Shown here piece after piece: positions 20,531 through 33,600 of a DNA stretch of 64,000 bases. Position numbers and translations under genes: made by a program. This DNA comes from Septoria linicola. Its lineage: Eukaryota > Ascomycota > Dothideomycetes > Mycosphaerellales > Mycosphaerellaceae. Positions within the stretch are counted from its first letter, which is position 1. Every line of letters starts with the position of its first letter. The notes below the pieces were generated by a model. It saw nothing but the letters and a program-made list of their open reading frames with translations, ran no database searches and was not told where the DNA came from. The stretch is from positions 310,001-374,000 of the forward strand of contig CP099433.1 in NCBI GenBank assembly GCA_024114885.1, given 5' to 3'.

Positions 20531-21398
20531 GTGTCTCTATACGATAACCGTACTACTAACGTAAGTATAATACTACCGAAGCGTACCCGAGTCGTAGTCC
20601 TAAACCGCCTACTACGTACCGTTAATAATATTAGAGGACGAGGAGATATAGAGATCTGCCTCCGCTATATTAAGTATACCTACGACAGTACGGATCTTCG
20701 AATACTCCTTGACTATGCTTTATATACTAACGGACTACGTATAGACGACGAGCTAGCGTGCGACGAGGTAATAAAGCCCGGTTAGAAGGTTAAGTATTAG
20801 CGCTATAAGCGCTAATACTATAATTGTAAGAGGATTACTAATAGAAACCTTAAGCGGTAGGCGCGCTACGTGCTATACTACCGCGAGTAGCTAGCGACCC
20901 TCCCTAAGGGCGCACGTAAAGAGTAGGTAAAGCGCTACCTAAAGGCCCTCTATACTTCTATTAAGACCGCTAAGAGGGTTTTTACTAGTAATAAGGGTAA
21001 AGCCGTTAGCGGCTAGGATACGCTACGTAAGGCGAGCGTACTCGGCTCGCTACTAGCTAGCGCGATGTCCGTCGCTAGTCTAGCGGAGACCTAGCGCTAG
21101 TCTAACTTTATAGTAGCTATGTTTAAGCTATAGTATAAGGTATACCTACTCTTCCTATACAATCCTCGTACGATACTAATACTCTTCGTAGACTAACTAT
21201 ATAGTAGGCGCCTCTAGCGACGCCCTAGACGCTACTATAGAGGCAGCCTACTCTAAGGATAGTAACTAGAAGGAGGGTAAGCTCTCGAAGGACGCGGTCT
21301 CCGACGAGGAGGTAGAGGTAGAGGAGGATAAGGACGCGGAGGGCGTCGACGGCGGTAGAAACGCTAGCGACGACGCGCTCTCTATAGACGACGAATAA
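20531..21398 (+). pseudogene. Antisense accessory gene of Gypsy A, copy 1 (about 272 codons, one intron)
   Basis: Lies between pol and the 3' LTR on the strand opposite to pol. The first 84 codons are still open (GTG at 20531; the true start may be upstream), beginning SLYDNRTTNVSI and running to DDELACDEVIKPG. The same frame continues, with TAG/TAA at likely Trp/Gln codons, to 21139. A 52-bp intron at 21140-21191 fits (donor GTATAC, branch ACTAAT, acceptor TTCGTAG). It puts exon 1 (609 bp) in phase with exon 2 (207 bp), which encodes an acidic tail ending ASDDALSIDDE then TAA. Copy 2 has the same length and stop. No family recognised. The middle is rich in Arg, Lys, Tyr and Leu; an antisense-captured host gene is one explanation. 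Confidence 0.62.
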
Positions 21399-21630
21399 GC
21401 GTTTCGCTCGCTACCTATCTACGCCTCTTATACTCTACTCGCGCCTATATAGGCTATAGTTAGATACTTACTTCTTACCTATAGGCACTATACGACCTAC
21501 TTAGTAGGCGTATATAAATAATATAGTTTACGCTTCGATATATCCTAAATACCTTAGTAATTTTCTTACCCTCTTAAATTTAAAGTTTTGCCCCTAAATA
21601 TAGGTTTAGCGCTTAGTACTTAGTATCGCC

Positions 21631-21678
21631 GTATTAGTGCCTTAGCGTATTAGTGCCTTAGCGTATTAGCGCCTTAGC
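21631..21678. repeat. Minisatellite in Gypsy A copy 1 (16-bp unit, three copies)
   Basis: GTATTAGTGCCTTAGC occurs three times in tandem with one substitution. The counterpart in copy 2 is at about 35514-35561. It lies between the pol 3' end and the antisense gene. Confidence 0.8.
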
Positions 21679-21739
21679 GCTTCTGTCTTACTACGCGCCC
21701 GCTTACGCGCTACGCTTCGAATATATCTAGTACTATATA

Positions 21740-24700
21740 GCCGCTAATATGTTCTTTAGGTTCCTACTAGTCGTACTCTTTAGGCTAGCCCTACTAGCGG
21801 ATTAAGTACTAGCGTACGCTCTTCCTTACTCGAGTTCTAAGGATCTTCTTAACTTCCTATTTACTCTAGTAGTCCGCGAGTAGTATACTCTCTACCTACG
21901 TCTCGCTACCCTTCTAAGGTTCTAGAAGCGATATATAAAATACGTTATAGATAAGAGCGTCTAGTAGTAGGGCCAAGCGGTACGCCTACTTCTCTACTAC
22001 GTTAATTACCTTAAAAGGCCTAGTAAACTTATCTACTAACTTCTTCGAAGGAACCTTTAATCGTAGGTTCTTTATCGATAGTAAGACTATGTCGCCGACC
22101 TTATATTCCTTAGCCTAATACCTATTATTGAAGTACCTAGCCTACGCCTCGCTTACTTCTCGCTAGCGTTTGCTTAGCGTCTTATAGTTCTTCTTTAATC
22201 TTTCTATAGCTTCCTTAGCGGCTAGTACCTCCCTTTTAGGAAGCGCGTTCTAAGCTTCTCGCCTACTCGTTACTAGCTCCGGATTAAAACTATATAGCGC
22301 TATGAATAGTAATACCTTTAGTGTCGTATACGTACTATTATTATATACGAACTCGGCTTGTACTAATAGGTCTGCCTAGTTATCTTGTTACTCTACGTAG
22401 TAGATACGTAGGTAAGTCTCAAGCGTCTAATTCGCTCTTTCGGTTTACCTATCCGTTTACGGATAGAACGCTATACTTAGCTTACGCTTTATATACGCCT
22501 CGTAGTAGAAGTTAGACTAGAACTAACTCGTGAACATAGACCCTCTATCGCTAATAATGCCTATAGGTATACTATAATACCTAATTACTTCTAATATTAA
22601 GACTCCTATAAGGTTACTACTCGTGTACCTCTTTATAGTTAGTACGAAGATAACTATCTTTATATATCGGTCGACGATAACTAGAATCGCATTATATACG
22701 TATACTCCTCGCTTACTTAGTAGAAGGTCCGTAATAAAGTCCTAAGTTAATTCTTAGAATAGACGATCCGGTATAGGTAGCGTAGTTAGCTCGCTATATA
22801 GTCGATAGCGACGCGCCTTTGCCTTCTAGTAACTCCTATAGGATTCTATATATTATGCGATATCCTTAGTTATCTCTAGCTACTAGTACTTTCTTCGTAC
22901 TAGCGAGATAGTCTTGTCCTTACTAAAATAGCCTATAAGAGTATTATCGTAATATATACGAATTACCTACGTCTATAAGGCGTAGTCCTTAGGTACGTAT
23001 AGTAAATCGTCTACCTAGAGGTTTCTCTCTCTTACGGTATATTACTCGAACCGGCCGCTATTACTTATCGCTTATAAGTATACTACGCTTGTACTTAGCT
23101 TAGCCTATACTAGCGCGCGAGTATATCTAAGGATCAAGTCTAAGACATTTACGTACAGCTCTTCGCTCTTAGTAATTATACCTACTACTCGTATAGGCGT
23201 TAAGAACTGCTACTACGGGTTAGAGTTAGTACTTCTCTCTATCGAAGAATACTATTCTTTATAAGTCGTATAGATACGAGCTACGAGCGGTCCGCCTACG
23301 TCCCTTATACTCTAATCGTCCTATAGCTATAACTTAGTCTATAGAGTAGGTAGAAGGTTAGTTACCTCTACTACCTCCTTAGCGTAATCGCTACGTCTCG
23401 ACGGCGCGTTAGCTAGGTTTCGCTTACCTACCTAGTACGTTATAACGAAGTTAAATAGGGCTAGGAATATAGCCTAATAAGCTTACCTACTAGTTAACTT
23501 CTTTACGCCTATAAACCTACGAAGGTTAGTATAGTCGACTAGTACGTCGATCGTATATAGAGCGCCTTCGAGGTACGGCCTCTACGCTTTAAAAGCCTTA
23601 ACTACTATAAGAAGCTCCTTATCGTATACCTCGTAATTATACTCTATAGTAATTATCTTCCTAGACATAAATATAATAGGGTACTATTTAGACCTGAAGA
23701 GTTAGCTAAGGATTATAGTAATTACGTAATTAGAGGCGTCGCTCTCGACCCGTAACCTAAGCGTAGGGTTAAAGTACCTTAGTAGTAGTACTATAGAAAA
23801 ACGCTTTTTTAACTTAGTAAACGCCTACTCCTCTCGTACGGTCTACTTAAGTAGGCCCGGCTTCTTACCTACTACGGCGCTCTTAGACAACGCCGTAAGT
23901 AGAGATACTACTCTAGAGTATTTAAAAATAAAACGCTAGTAGAAGTTAGTAAACCTAAGGAAGGATTAAACCTCTACGAGCGTTATAGGCGTTAGCTACG
24001 CCGCGATTACGTCTATCCTATGTAGATCTATCGCAACGCCTCTAGTAGTTACTATAAAGCCTAGGAAATCGACTTCCTTCTACTAGAATTTGTACTTCGC
24101 TCTTTAAGTATAGAGTCCGAACTTCTAGAGACGCGTAAGTACGTCGTATACGTCGCGTACGTAGTCCGCGCGGCTCTTACTATAGATAAGAATGTTATTA
24201 AGGTATACTACGTAGCACGTATCGACTAAACCTACTAGAGCACGGTTAATATACGCCTAGAACGTAGCTAGGGCGTTAGTTAGGCTAAATAGTATTACCT
24301 TATACTAGAAGTAGCCGTAGCGCGTACGGAACGTAGTCTTCTAGTAGTCGCTAGGCTTGATACGAATCCGATAGTATGTATCTATAAGGTCTAGAGTCGT
24401 AAACTATATAGCTCCTATAAGCCTATCTAGCGTTTTACTAATTAGAGGAAGTAGGTGCCTATTCTTAATAGTAATTTCGTTTAACCCTTAGTAGTCGATA
24501 TATAGCCTTAGTTTACTATCTTTCTTTAGTATAAACAGGATAGGCGTACCCGTCTCGCTAACGCTACGCTCGATCTAATCGTGCTTAAGGCCTATAGTAA
24601 GGTACTTCTTTAATTCCTCTAGCTCCTTGCCCGACTAGTAGTATAGTAGCCTAAAGGGTAGAACGGTACCTAGACGTAGCTTAATCGTATACTCTACGCT

Positions 24701-26480
24701 ATCTACTAGCTTGCTCCTTATCTCCTCTATCGAGTTTAGAATATCGGAGAACTATTAGAACTTAGAGGGAAGAGGGTCAAGCTCTTCGCCTTCGCCTATC
24801 TTACTTATTACTACTATATATATAGTTAGTATATACTTCAAGTCCTTAAAAAACTTATAGGCTTCCCTAACCTTAACGTTCTTAAAAGTATCGCTATAGG
24901 TCTACTTATCTAAGCCGCTATTAACTCGTATACGATAAGCACGCCTCTATAGCCGACCTAAGATTATATTAGGGGTTAGTATATTATAGGTATAAAAGAT
25001 TGCGCCTACTATACGCTCTACTCCTATAGAGTCTACGAGCCGTACGCGTATATAATATACGCTATAATAATGCCCTAATTCCCTAGTAAATAAGGTAGCT
25101 AGGGGTAAGGTAGTATTAGTTCGAGCTATAATACTATGTTATAAGACAAAGGATCTTAATACTACGTTAATATTAATAGTATTATTAAGGAGGAATTAAG
25201 CTAGCTTAAGCCTATCCTACGCCTCGACTACGCCCTCTAGGTAAGTCGTATTTACGACTTATATAGAGAGGTATATATCGCTACTAAGCTCGGTATCTAG
25301 AGATCGTAGTCCTTCTCTAATACCTTCTCTTTTTTCGGCGTCTCTATAGTAACCTTACGTACCGACGGCTTCTTACTATCGTCTTAGGCGCTTCGGTTAG
25401 AGTAGACAGAATTAGTACTAATATACCCCTTCTACTTATAGCTATAGTATTCTAAATACTTATAGCCTATAATAGAGCGAGTAGAACCCTTGTCGCTAGA
25501 GCGACGCGTACTATTCCCTTCTAGACTATCGTCGCGTCTACGCGTAGGAGCGTCGCTCCCTATACGCTTACGCTTCGAGTACGTATCGCGCTCGCGGTCT
25601 CTATTACTCTAGCTTCCGCCCTAGTTATACCGTATAGGAATTACCCTATTAGCTTACTCTAGGCGCCTTACTAACGTAACTAAATTAGCGCGCTTACTAG
25701 GTACGGTATAATTCTTAATAATCTCTCGTCGAAGCGCTAGCTTTAACTTTACGAGAAGCTAGCGTACTAGCTACGTTTCGCTATAGTCGCCTAGTTAAGA
25801 CTCTAAGTAGCCTAGCTCTATAGCGAACTAGCGCACCCCTTAGCCCTTACCCTATTAGGCCTTCTCGTACTCGACCGTTACGAGGATCGTACGATTCGCC
25901 TAATCTCTAATAACGTCGTAGATAAAGCGCTTAAACTTAGTCTAAGTATAGTCTAGAGGTATTACCTTAGAGTGTTCGTTATACTAGGTCTCTTACGCCT
26001 CGCCTACGAGCTATATAATACTATATAGGACCTTCGAATCTTCTATACTAAACTCTTATAGACTATTAAGGAAGATTACTTCGAGACTACGAATAAACTC
26101 TCTCGCCTCTTAGACTATCTCGCCCTTAAAGGCACGAGGTTCTCTAACTTTAGGACCTTTATATCGCGTATACGACGCGCTATCGTAAAGTATACTACCT
26201 ATAATACTAGCGCTAGCGTCGTCTTTAGGATCGCTAATATCGAGAGTACTAGGAGTACCTAAGGATAGAGATTCTAACTCTATAAGGAGCCGATTATTCT
26301 CTCGTCGTAGGGCGCGTACCTCTAAGCGACGACGTAGCTCCTAGTTCTTAGCTTTGAGCTATATACGCTCTACCTACGTACCGTCTTCGGTTATACTAGT
26401 AGACTCCTACTCCTAAACCTTATTAGTATCTATAGGATTACCTTAATCGTCTATTTCGCCTATTACGAGCCCTAGCGGCG
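21740..26480 (-). pseudogene. Gypsy A copy 1 gag-pol with chromodomain, RIP-inactivated
   Basis: Reads on the minus strand as Gag, protease, RT, RNase H, integrase, chromodomain, in the same order as copy 2. The RT active site is YLNN at 24205-24194 (YLDD with both Asp changed to Asn). The frame around 21860-21745 gives the chromodomain-like segment seen in copy 2. An internal repeat-free 5' zone follows the right LTR. Stops at former Gln/Trp codons occur throughout. The short plus-strand frame at 22321-22515 is only a shadow of this region. Confidence 0.85.
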
Positions 26481-26552
26481 CCGTGCCTACGTTACGTCGA
26501 GGAGCTATAGGCCTCTATAGATTACTATCCTTAGAAGGAGAAGAATTAGAAT

Positions 26553-26724
26553 TATAAAAGAGGTATATAGTAATATATAGAGCGCCCTCCTAATAAGACT
26601 ATTAGGATATTATAAGACTAATTCTTGCCTCCTTTCAGATATATACGTATACTGTAATTATACCGTACGCCAAGCCTACGAGCCTAAGGCGGGTCTTAGC
26701 CTTTAACCTTACCTAGCTCTTATA
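26553..26724 (-). repeat. 5' LTR of Gypsy A copy 1 (172 bp)
   Basis: Same ends as 20029-20200 and the same length, followed by TSD ATAGC. Confidence 0.9.
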
Positions 26725-26885
26725 ATAGCCTTCTTAAGATAAAACTTACTACCTACTAATATCGCTCTCTAGTAACGTTCTTAGATTCTATCCTAAATAT
26801 TATAACGATTTAGAAGACTAATATAAAGATACTATATAGATATAGTCTCGTATAGGCTAAAGAGAAAGATAGTAAATAGAAGGTA

Positions 26886-27144
26886 TATTAAAAAGTAGAG
26901 AGCTTAAAGGCTATATAGTATTAAGAAGAGTATAGCGTAGTAAAGAAGAATAGAGGATTAATCTTAAACTATCTTATATATATAGTACTATAGTAATATA
27001 CTAGAAACTAATATAAAGTTAATTAAGTTAATTATCTAAGAAAAGAAGAAAGAGAAGTAAGATATATCTCTTACTAAGCCTTAGGTAGATATCTTAGGTA
27101 TCTAGAACTATACCTAAATATCTATATCTAACCTAACTATCTAG
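26886..27144 (-). repeat. Solo Copia LTR, inverted, cut by the Gypsy B insertion
   Basis: The reverse complement aligns with the 278-bp Copia LTR, including the AAGAAAGAGAAGTAAGAT block and CCTAAGGCTTAG-type motif. It is more RIP-mutated than either full Copia copy. It stops about 17 bp short of its expected end at the junction with Gypsy B. The missing TTCTTAACA-type end should lie beyond the far side of Gypsy B, outside this window. Confidence 0.8.
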
Positions 27145-28231
27145 TAGTAAGGTAAAGGCCTACCTATATACTATACTTAGTAACTTTAGTATAAAAGCAA
27201 GGTAGTAGCTCGTTTCTAAGATAGTAATATTTACTCTACTTAATTAATTTAATGTCCTACAGTCCTAGTATAAAGCTCTTAGTCCTAGGACTACTAGTTT
27301 AAGCTCGTTACTACCGTTTAACCTACGTATTATAAGACTATTACTCTCTGAATAGATCTTGTTCTATAATAGCTATTCTTATACCTACCTAGGAGGTTAG
27401 TATTAGAGTAGTTATTATCTATTAATAGAGCCGAAGGTAGAGCTATCTCTTCTCTCTTATACTAGGACTAGAAGCGTAGAGGGTAGAAGATAGCCTTAAA
27501 GTAAGAACTAATATACTATAAATATTAATAAGAGGCCTAAAGGAGCCTATATAAGAGGCGACTTAAAGAGCTATAATAACGTAGAAGCCTCTAGAATATA
27601 GATATCGCTCTAACCTAGAAAAGTTATAAACCTCTAGTATCCTTTGATATAGATCTATTTAGTAATTATCGTATAGATAGTAAGGCGACTTACTATATCG
27701 GAGATTTACTTAGAGTCTCTATACCTATAATAGTCTTCGATTAGACCCTAGTTTAGCGTAAAAACGCTCTCGTTTAGATAGCGTAGAGGCTATAGGATAG
27801 GCTAGACCCGTCTATATAATCTCGTATTCTCTAGTATATAGAACGCTTAGAATAAGCCCTAGTACAGCGTTAGACGCTAATCGTTTAGCTAAGGACACTA
27901 ATTACGTCTAAGACCTCGGACCTAGTATATAGTATAGGCTAACGTAATATTATACTACTATAGTTATATAGTAGATTACTCGAATAAGTAAGACGGACGC
28001 GCCTCGCTATAAACGGTCGAACTATACGATACGACATACCTTACTTATTAGGTATAATTAATATAGCTCTAGTATTATAAGAAAAGTTTAACGTTTACTT
28101 TTAGATAGCTAATAAATTTAGATCTTTGTTTTTTTTAGTTATCGTTTTAAATAATAACTATATTTTATTTTTAAAAACCTAATTAAGGAGAGTATAATAT
28201 ACTCTTAGAACACTTTCGAACGAGCTCTATA
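27145..28231 (+). repeat. 5' LTR of Gypsy B (about 1.09 kb)
   Basis: Starts TAGTAAGGTAAAGG. The 3' boundary is inferred from CTCTATA followed by a possible primer-binding site TTAGTATCTACTAG (RIP form of TTGGTATC...). Because both copies continue into internal sequence, the exact end cannot be set from this window. Confidence 0.6.
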
Positions 28232-30469
28232 AGTAAATTAGTATCTACTAGCCGGCCTATAATACTAGATAGTAGCTTATCTAATTAGCTTATTAAGTAA
28301 ATTTAAAGATTACTAGTAAAGCTACTACCTACTTTTACTTTATTCCTTCTACTAGACAACGATATATCTAAAGAAGCTAAGGACTAAGGAGGTAATAACC
28401 TTAACTCTAACGCTAATATCTTTTAAGGACTAAACTTAGAAAGTAGATTGTCTACGGTATAGTTCTAGCTACTTATAGAGACTATCTAAGTAGCCTAAAG
28501 CTAGAAGATAATTGTCGCTTAGGTTCTACTAATACCTAGCTCGGACTAGAATCTTTTCTTTAATAGAGAGAACGCGACCGAGTATATTAAGCGATTTAAG
28601 GCTATATATAGAAACTACGCTATTCTACTTATTAATAATAATAAATAGCTTTACGAGAAGTTACTTACTTAAGTTATAGTTATCTAACGTAGACGATACT
28701 AGCGCCTTAATAGTTTCTACGATCGAAACTACTCTAAGTTCAAGAAGTTAATTATTAAGGAGTACTAAAAGTACGATAATATATATATACTCGGAGACTA
28801 CTACTATATAGAGAACCTTTATAAGGTCGACCGTAGCGAGGATAATAATCTCTTAGAGTACTTAAGGTAGTTTATACTCTACTCTAATACTATACCTACT
28901 TCGTATATAGACGAGCGTTCTCGTACTCTTCTATTTATACGAGGCCTACTATTCCGCTTTAGTAAAAGGCTCTAGGCCTATCTTAGGTTAGACCTTAATA
29001 ATAGTAACTTAGATTATAGTAAACTCTTAAAGATAGCCTAGCGTTAGATTAATAGTAATAAGGACTTTAAAATAGAGATATATAACGAAGGTAGTAGAGA
29101 CGTTATATAACTATATAAAGCGGTAAAGAAGTCTACTCTAAGGCTAAACTCTAAGTTTAATACTAGAGAAATAGTAGTCTATAAAGGCTATAAACTAGTA
29201 AGCGTCGATAATATTACCGCTAGTATATAAGACCTCGTAATTACTACGATTCGTCGACTCGAAGAAGGAGGCCTATAGCTACTACGCCTATCGATAGGAT
29301 AGTAGGCGAAGTCTTACGCTTACGACTATCTATATATTCTAAGGCCTACTTATAGCTAGGAGATTTCGATTAATTTAGCTACGATAGATAACAGGTTAAT
29401 AATTAAGGCTTATATAGCGATTACTTTAAAGATTTTAGGTTATTAGATATATAGGCTCGAAGGCTATATAGCTATAAACTACGAGTACCTATAGTAGTTC
29501 GAGACTAAGAGCTTAATATATAGAGATCTAAAGACTAGTATTATATACTATAGAACGCCTCGCCTAGGTATAGAAAAGATATAGTACTACTAGGACAAGA
29601 AACTACTAAAGCTATTCGTATTAATAGAAGCGTTAGAGTAGCGCTATAGAAAGATTAATCTTGAAAATATAGATCGTTTATTAACGCTAAGAGCGAGCTA
29701 GTAGAGGATAGCGAACAAGGTAGCTAGTATCGACGGTCTCGTTAATATTAGCTAAGTCGCTTCTATTACCTAGAAGGATTAAGACGACCTAATTAGCGCC
29801 TACGTAGCTAGAGATAGCGTAAAGATAAAGTAGAACCTAAACCCTTCTCGTCTAGTTAGAGAATAGCTAATAGGAGTATAGAAGTAGATTACGACTTAGG
29901 CTATAGCTATAAGAACCTACGCTTACTATTACTCTTATATTAAAGAGGTTAAAGATAAAAACTAGCTAGCTCCTTACCTTATAGATATAGGAGAGTTAGA
30001 GGATTCTTAAACTTAGAGACGTAATAACGATAAAGTCGAGAATAAGTAGATATACGACTATCTAAATAGGCTACTAGTTCTAGTCGCTCCTACGTATATT
30101 TAAAAGTAGAAGAAGGCTAAGGAGCCTTCGAAGACTAAGCGCGTAGATAACTACCTTCGAGCTATATACGCTAATAATAACGCTAATATCTTCTAGATAG
30201 ATAAAATACTCGAATCTAAGATCTAGTTAAGCTTAGTAGAGATTATTCTCTATAGCGAGCAAGCGTCGTATTCTTTATAGAGTCGTGTTCTAAACGATAT
30301 AGATCTACGTAAGAAGCTTAATAAGCTCTATATAAAGAAGCGTACGAATAGAGGTAGTAGAGTTAAGATTAGCGTATATTCCTTACTATCTAAAGTCTTT
30401 AGCGAGTAGGTAGAGGAGGAGCTAATAAGAGCTATTTTAGCGACTAATATTAAGGCCTTCTAGGCTACT

Positions 30470-30641
30470 TATAAGAGCTAGGTAAGGTTAAAGGCTAAGA
30501 CCTGCCTTAGGCTCGTAGGCTTAGCGTATAGTATAATTATAGTACGCGTATATATCTAAAAGGAGGTAAGAATTAGTCTTACGATATTCTAATAGTCTTA
30601 TTAGGAGGGCGCTCTATATATTACTATATATCTCTTTTATA
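30470..30641 (+). repeat. 5' LTR of Gypsy A copy 2 (172 bp)
   Basis: TATAAGAG...CTCTTTTATA, RIP form of TG...CA ends, preceded by TSD CTACT. Confidence 0.92.
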
Positions 30642-30689
30642 ATTCTAATTCTTCTCCTTCTAAGAGTAGTAATCTATAGAGGCCTATAG

Positions 30690-33600
30690 CTTCCTAACGT
30701 AACGTAGGTATAGCGCCGCTAGAGCTCGTAATAGGCAAAGTAGACGATTAAGGTAATCCTATAGAGGCTAACAAGGTTCGAGAGTAGGAGTCTACTAGTA
30801 TAACCGAAGACGGTACGTACGTAGAGCGTATATAGCTTAAAGCTAAGAATTAGGAACTACGTCGTCGCTTAGAAGTATACGCTCTACGACGAGAGAATAA
30901 TTAGCTCCTTACGAAGTTAGAATCTCTATCCTTAGCTACCTCTAGTACCCTCGACGTTATCGATCTTAAAGACGACGCTAGCGCTAGTATTATAGATAGT
31001 ATACTTTATAATAGCGCGTCGTATATATAATATAAAGGTTCTAAAGTTAGAGAACCTTGTACCTTCTAAGGCGAGATAGTCTAAGAGGCGAGAGAGTTTA
31101 TTCGTAGCCTTAAAGTAATCTTCCTTAATAGTCTATAAGAGTTTATTATAGAGGACTCGAAGGTCCTATATAGTATTATATAGCTCGTAGGCGAGGCGTA
31201 AGAGACCTAGTATAACGAACACTCTAAGGTAATGTCTCTAGACTATACTTAGACTAAGTTCAAGCGCTTTATCTATAACGTTATTAGAGATTAGGCGAAT
31301 CGTACGATCCTTGTAACGGTCGAGTATAAGAAGGCCTAATAAGGTAAGGGCTAAGGAGTACGCTAGTTCGCTATAGAGCTAGGCTACTTAGAGTCTTAAC
31401 TAGGCGACTATAGCGAAGCGTAGCTAGTACGCTAGCTTCTTATAAAGTTAAAGCTAGCGCTTTAACGAGAGATTATTAAGAATTATACTATACCTAGTAA
31501 GCGCGCTAATTTAGTTACGTTAGTAAGGCGCCTAGAGTAAGCCGATAGGGTAATTCCTATACGGTATAACTAGAGTAGAAGCTAGAGTAATAGGGACTAC
31601 GAGCGCGATACGTACTCGAAGCGTAAGCGCGTAGGGAGCGATACTCTTACGCGTAGACGCGACGATAGTCTAGAAGAGAATAATACGCGTCGGTCTAGCG
31701 ATAAAGGTTCTACTCGCTCTGTTATAGGCTATAAGTATTTAGAATACTATAGCTATAAGTAGAAGAGGTATATTAGTACTAATTCTATCTACTCTAACTA
31801 AAGCGCCTAAGATAATAGTAAGAAGCTGTTAGTATATAAGGTTACTATAGAGACGCTAAAAAAGAGAAGGTATTAGAGAAGGACTACGATCTCTAGACAC
31901 CGAACTTAGTAGCGATATATACCTCTCTATATAAGTCGTAAATACGACTTACCTAGAGAGCGTAGTCGAGGCGTAGGATAGGCTTAAGCTAGCCTAATTC
32001 CTCCTTAACGATACTACTAATATTAACGTAGTATTAAGATCCTTTATCTTATAATATAGTATTACGGTTCGAACTAATACTACCTTACCCCTAGCTACTT
32101 TATTTACTAGAGAATTAGAGTATTATTATAGCGTATACTATATACGCGTACGGCTTATAGACTCTATAGGAGTAGAGCGTATAGTAGGCGTAATCTTTTA
32201 TACCTACGATATACTAACTCCTAATATAATCTTAGGTCGGCTATAGAGGCGTACTTATCGTATACGAGTCGATAGCGGCTCGGATAAGTAGACCTATAGC
32301 GATACTTTTAAAAACGTTAAGGTTAGAGAAGCCTATAAGTTTTTTAAGGACTTAAAGTATATACTAACTATATATATAGTAGTAATAAGTAAGATAGGCG
32401 AAGGTAGAGAGGTTAACCCTCTTCCTCTTAAGTTCTAATAGTTCTCTAACGTTCTAAACCTAATAGAAGAGATAAGGAGTAAGCTAGTAGATAGCGTAGA
32501 GTATACGATTAAGCTACGTCTAGGTACTGTTCTACTCTTTAGGCCGCTATATTACTAGTCGAGTAAGGAGCTAGAGGAATTAAAGAAGTACCTTACTATA
32601 GGCCTTAAGTACGATTAGATCGAGCGTAGCGTTAGCGAGGTAGGTACGCCTATCCTATTTATACTAAAGAAAGATAGTAAACTAAGGCTATATATCGACT
32701 ACTAAGGGTTAAACGAGATTACTATTAAGAATAGGTACCTACTATTTTTAATTAGCGAGACGCTAGATAGGCTTATAGGAGCCGTATAGTTTACGACTCT
32801 AGACCTTATAGATATATACTATCGGATTCGTATTAAGCCTAGCGACTACTAGAAGACTACGTTCTATACGCGCTATAGCTACTTCTAGTATAAGGTAATA
32901 CTAGTTAGCCTAACTAACGCTCTAGCTACGTTCTAGGCGTATATTAACTATACTCTAGTAGGTCTAGTCGACACGTACTACGTAGTATACCTAGATAATA
33001 TTCTTATCTATAGTAAGAGCCGCGTAGACTACGTACGCGACGTATACGACGTACTTACGCGTCTCTAGAAGTTCGGACTCTACGCTTAAAGAGCGAAGTA
33101 TAAATTCTAGTAGAAGGAAGTCGATTTCCTAGGCTTCGTAGTAACTACTAGAGAGGTTACGATAGATCTACGTAGGATAGACGTAATCGTAGTATAGCTA
33201 ACGCCTATAACGCTTATAGAGGTTTAATCCTTCCTTAGGTTTACTAATTTCTACTAGCGTTTTATTTTTAAATACTCTAGAGTAGTATCTCTCCTTATAG
33301 CGTTATCTAAAGGCGCTATAGTAGGTAAGAAGCTAGGCCTACTTAAGTAGACTATACGAGAGGAGTAGGCGTTTACTAAGTTAAAAAGGCGTTTTTCTAT
33401 AGTACTACTACTAAGGCACTTCGACTCTACGCTTAGGTTACGAGTCGAGAGCGACGTCTCTAATTACGTAATTACTATAATCCTTAGCTAACTCTTTAGG
33501 TCTAAATAGTACCCTATTATATTTATATCTAGGAAGATAATTACTATAGAGTATAATTATAAGGTATACGATAAGGAGCTTCTTATAGTAGTTAAGGCTT

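Larger units (their letters stand above)
20029..26724 (-). mobile_element. Ty3/Gypsy chromovirus, family A copy 1 (minus strand)
   Basis: 6,696 bp with two 172-bp LTRs and a 5-bp target duplication ATAGC (20024-20028 and 26725-26729). It is the same family as 30470-37163 but in opposite orientation. Pol is on the minus strand. An additional gene lies on the plus strand near the 3' LTR. RIP has removed nearly all CA/TG while leaving many CG. Confidence 0.92.

Noticed and set aside
21140..21207. Alternative intron ends at 21204 or 21207 in the antisense Gypsy A gene
   Set aside because: They do not restore phase between the two exons; only 21140-21191 does.
22321..22515. 64-codon plus-strand frame
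   Set aside because: Antisense shadow of the Gypsy A copy 1 pol frame; starts with GTG, no conserved counterpart in copy 2.
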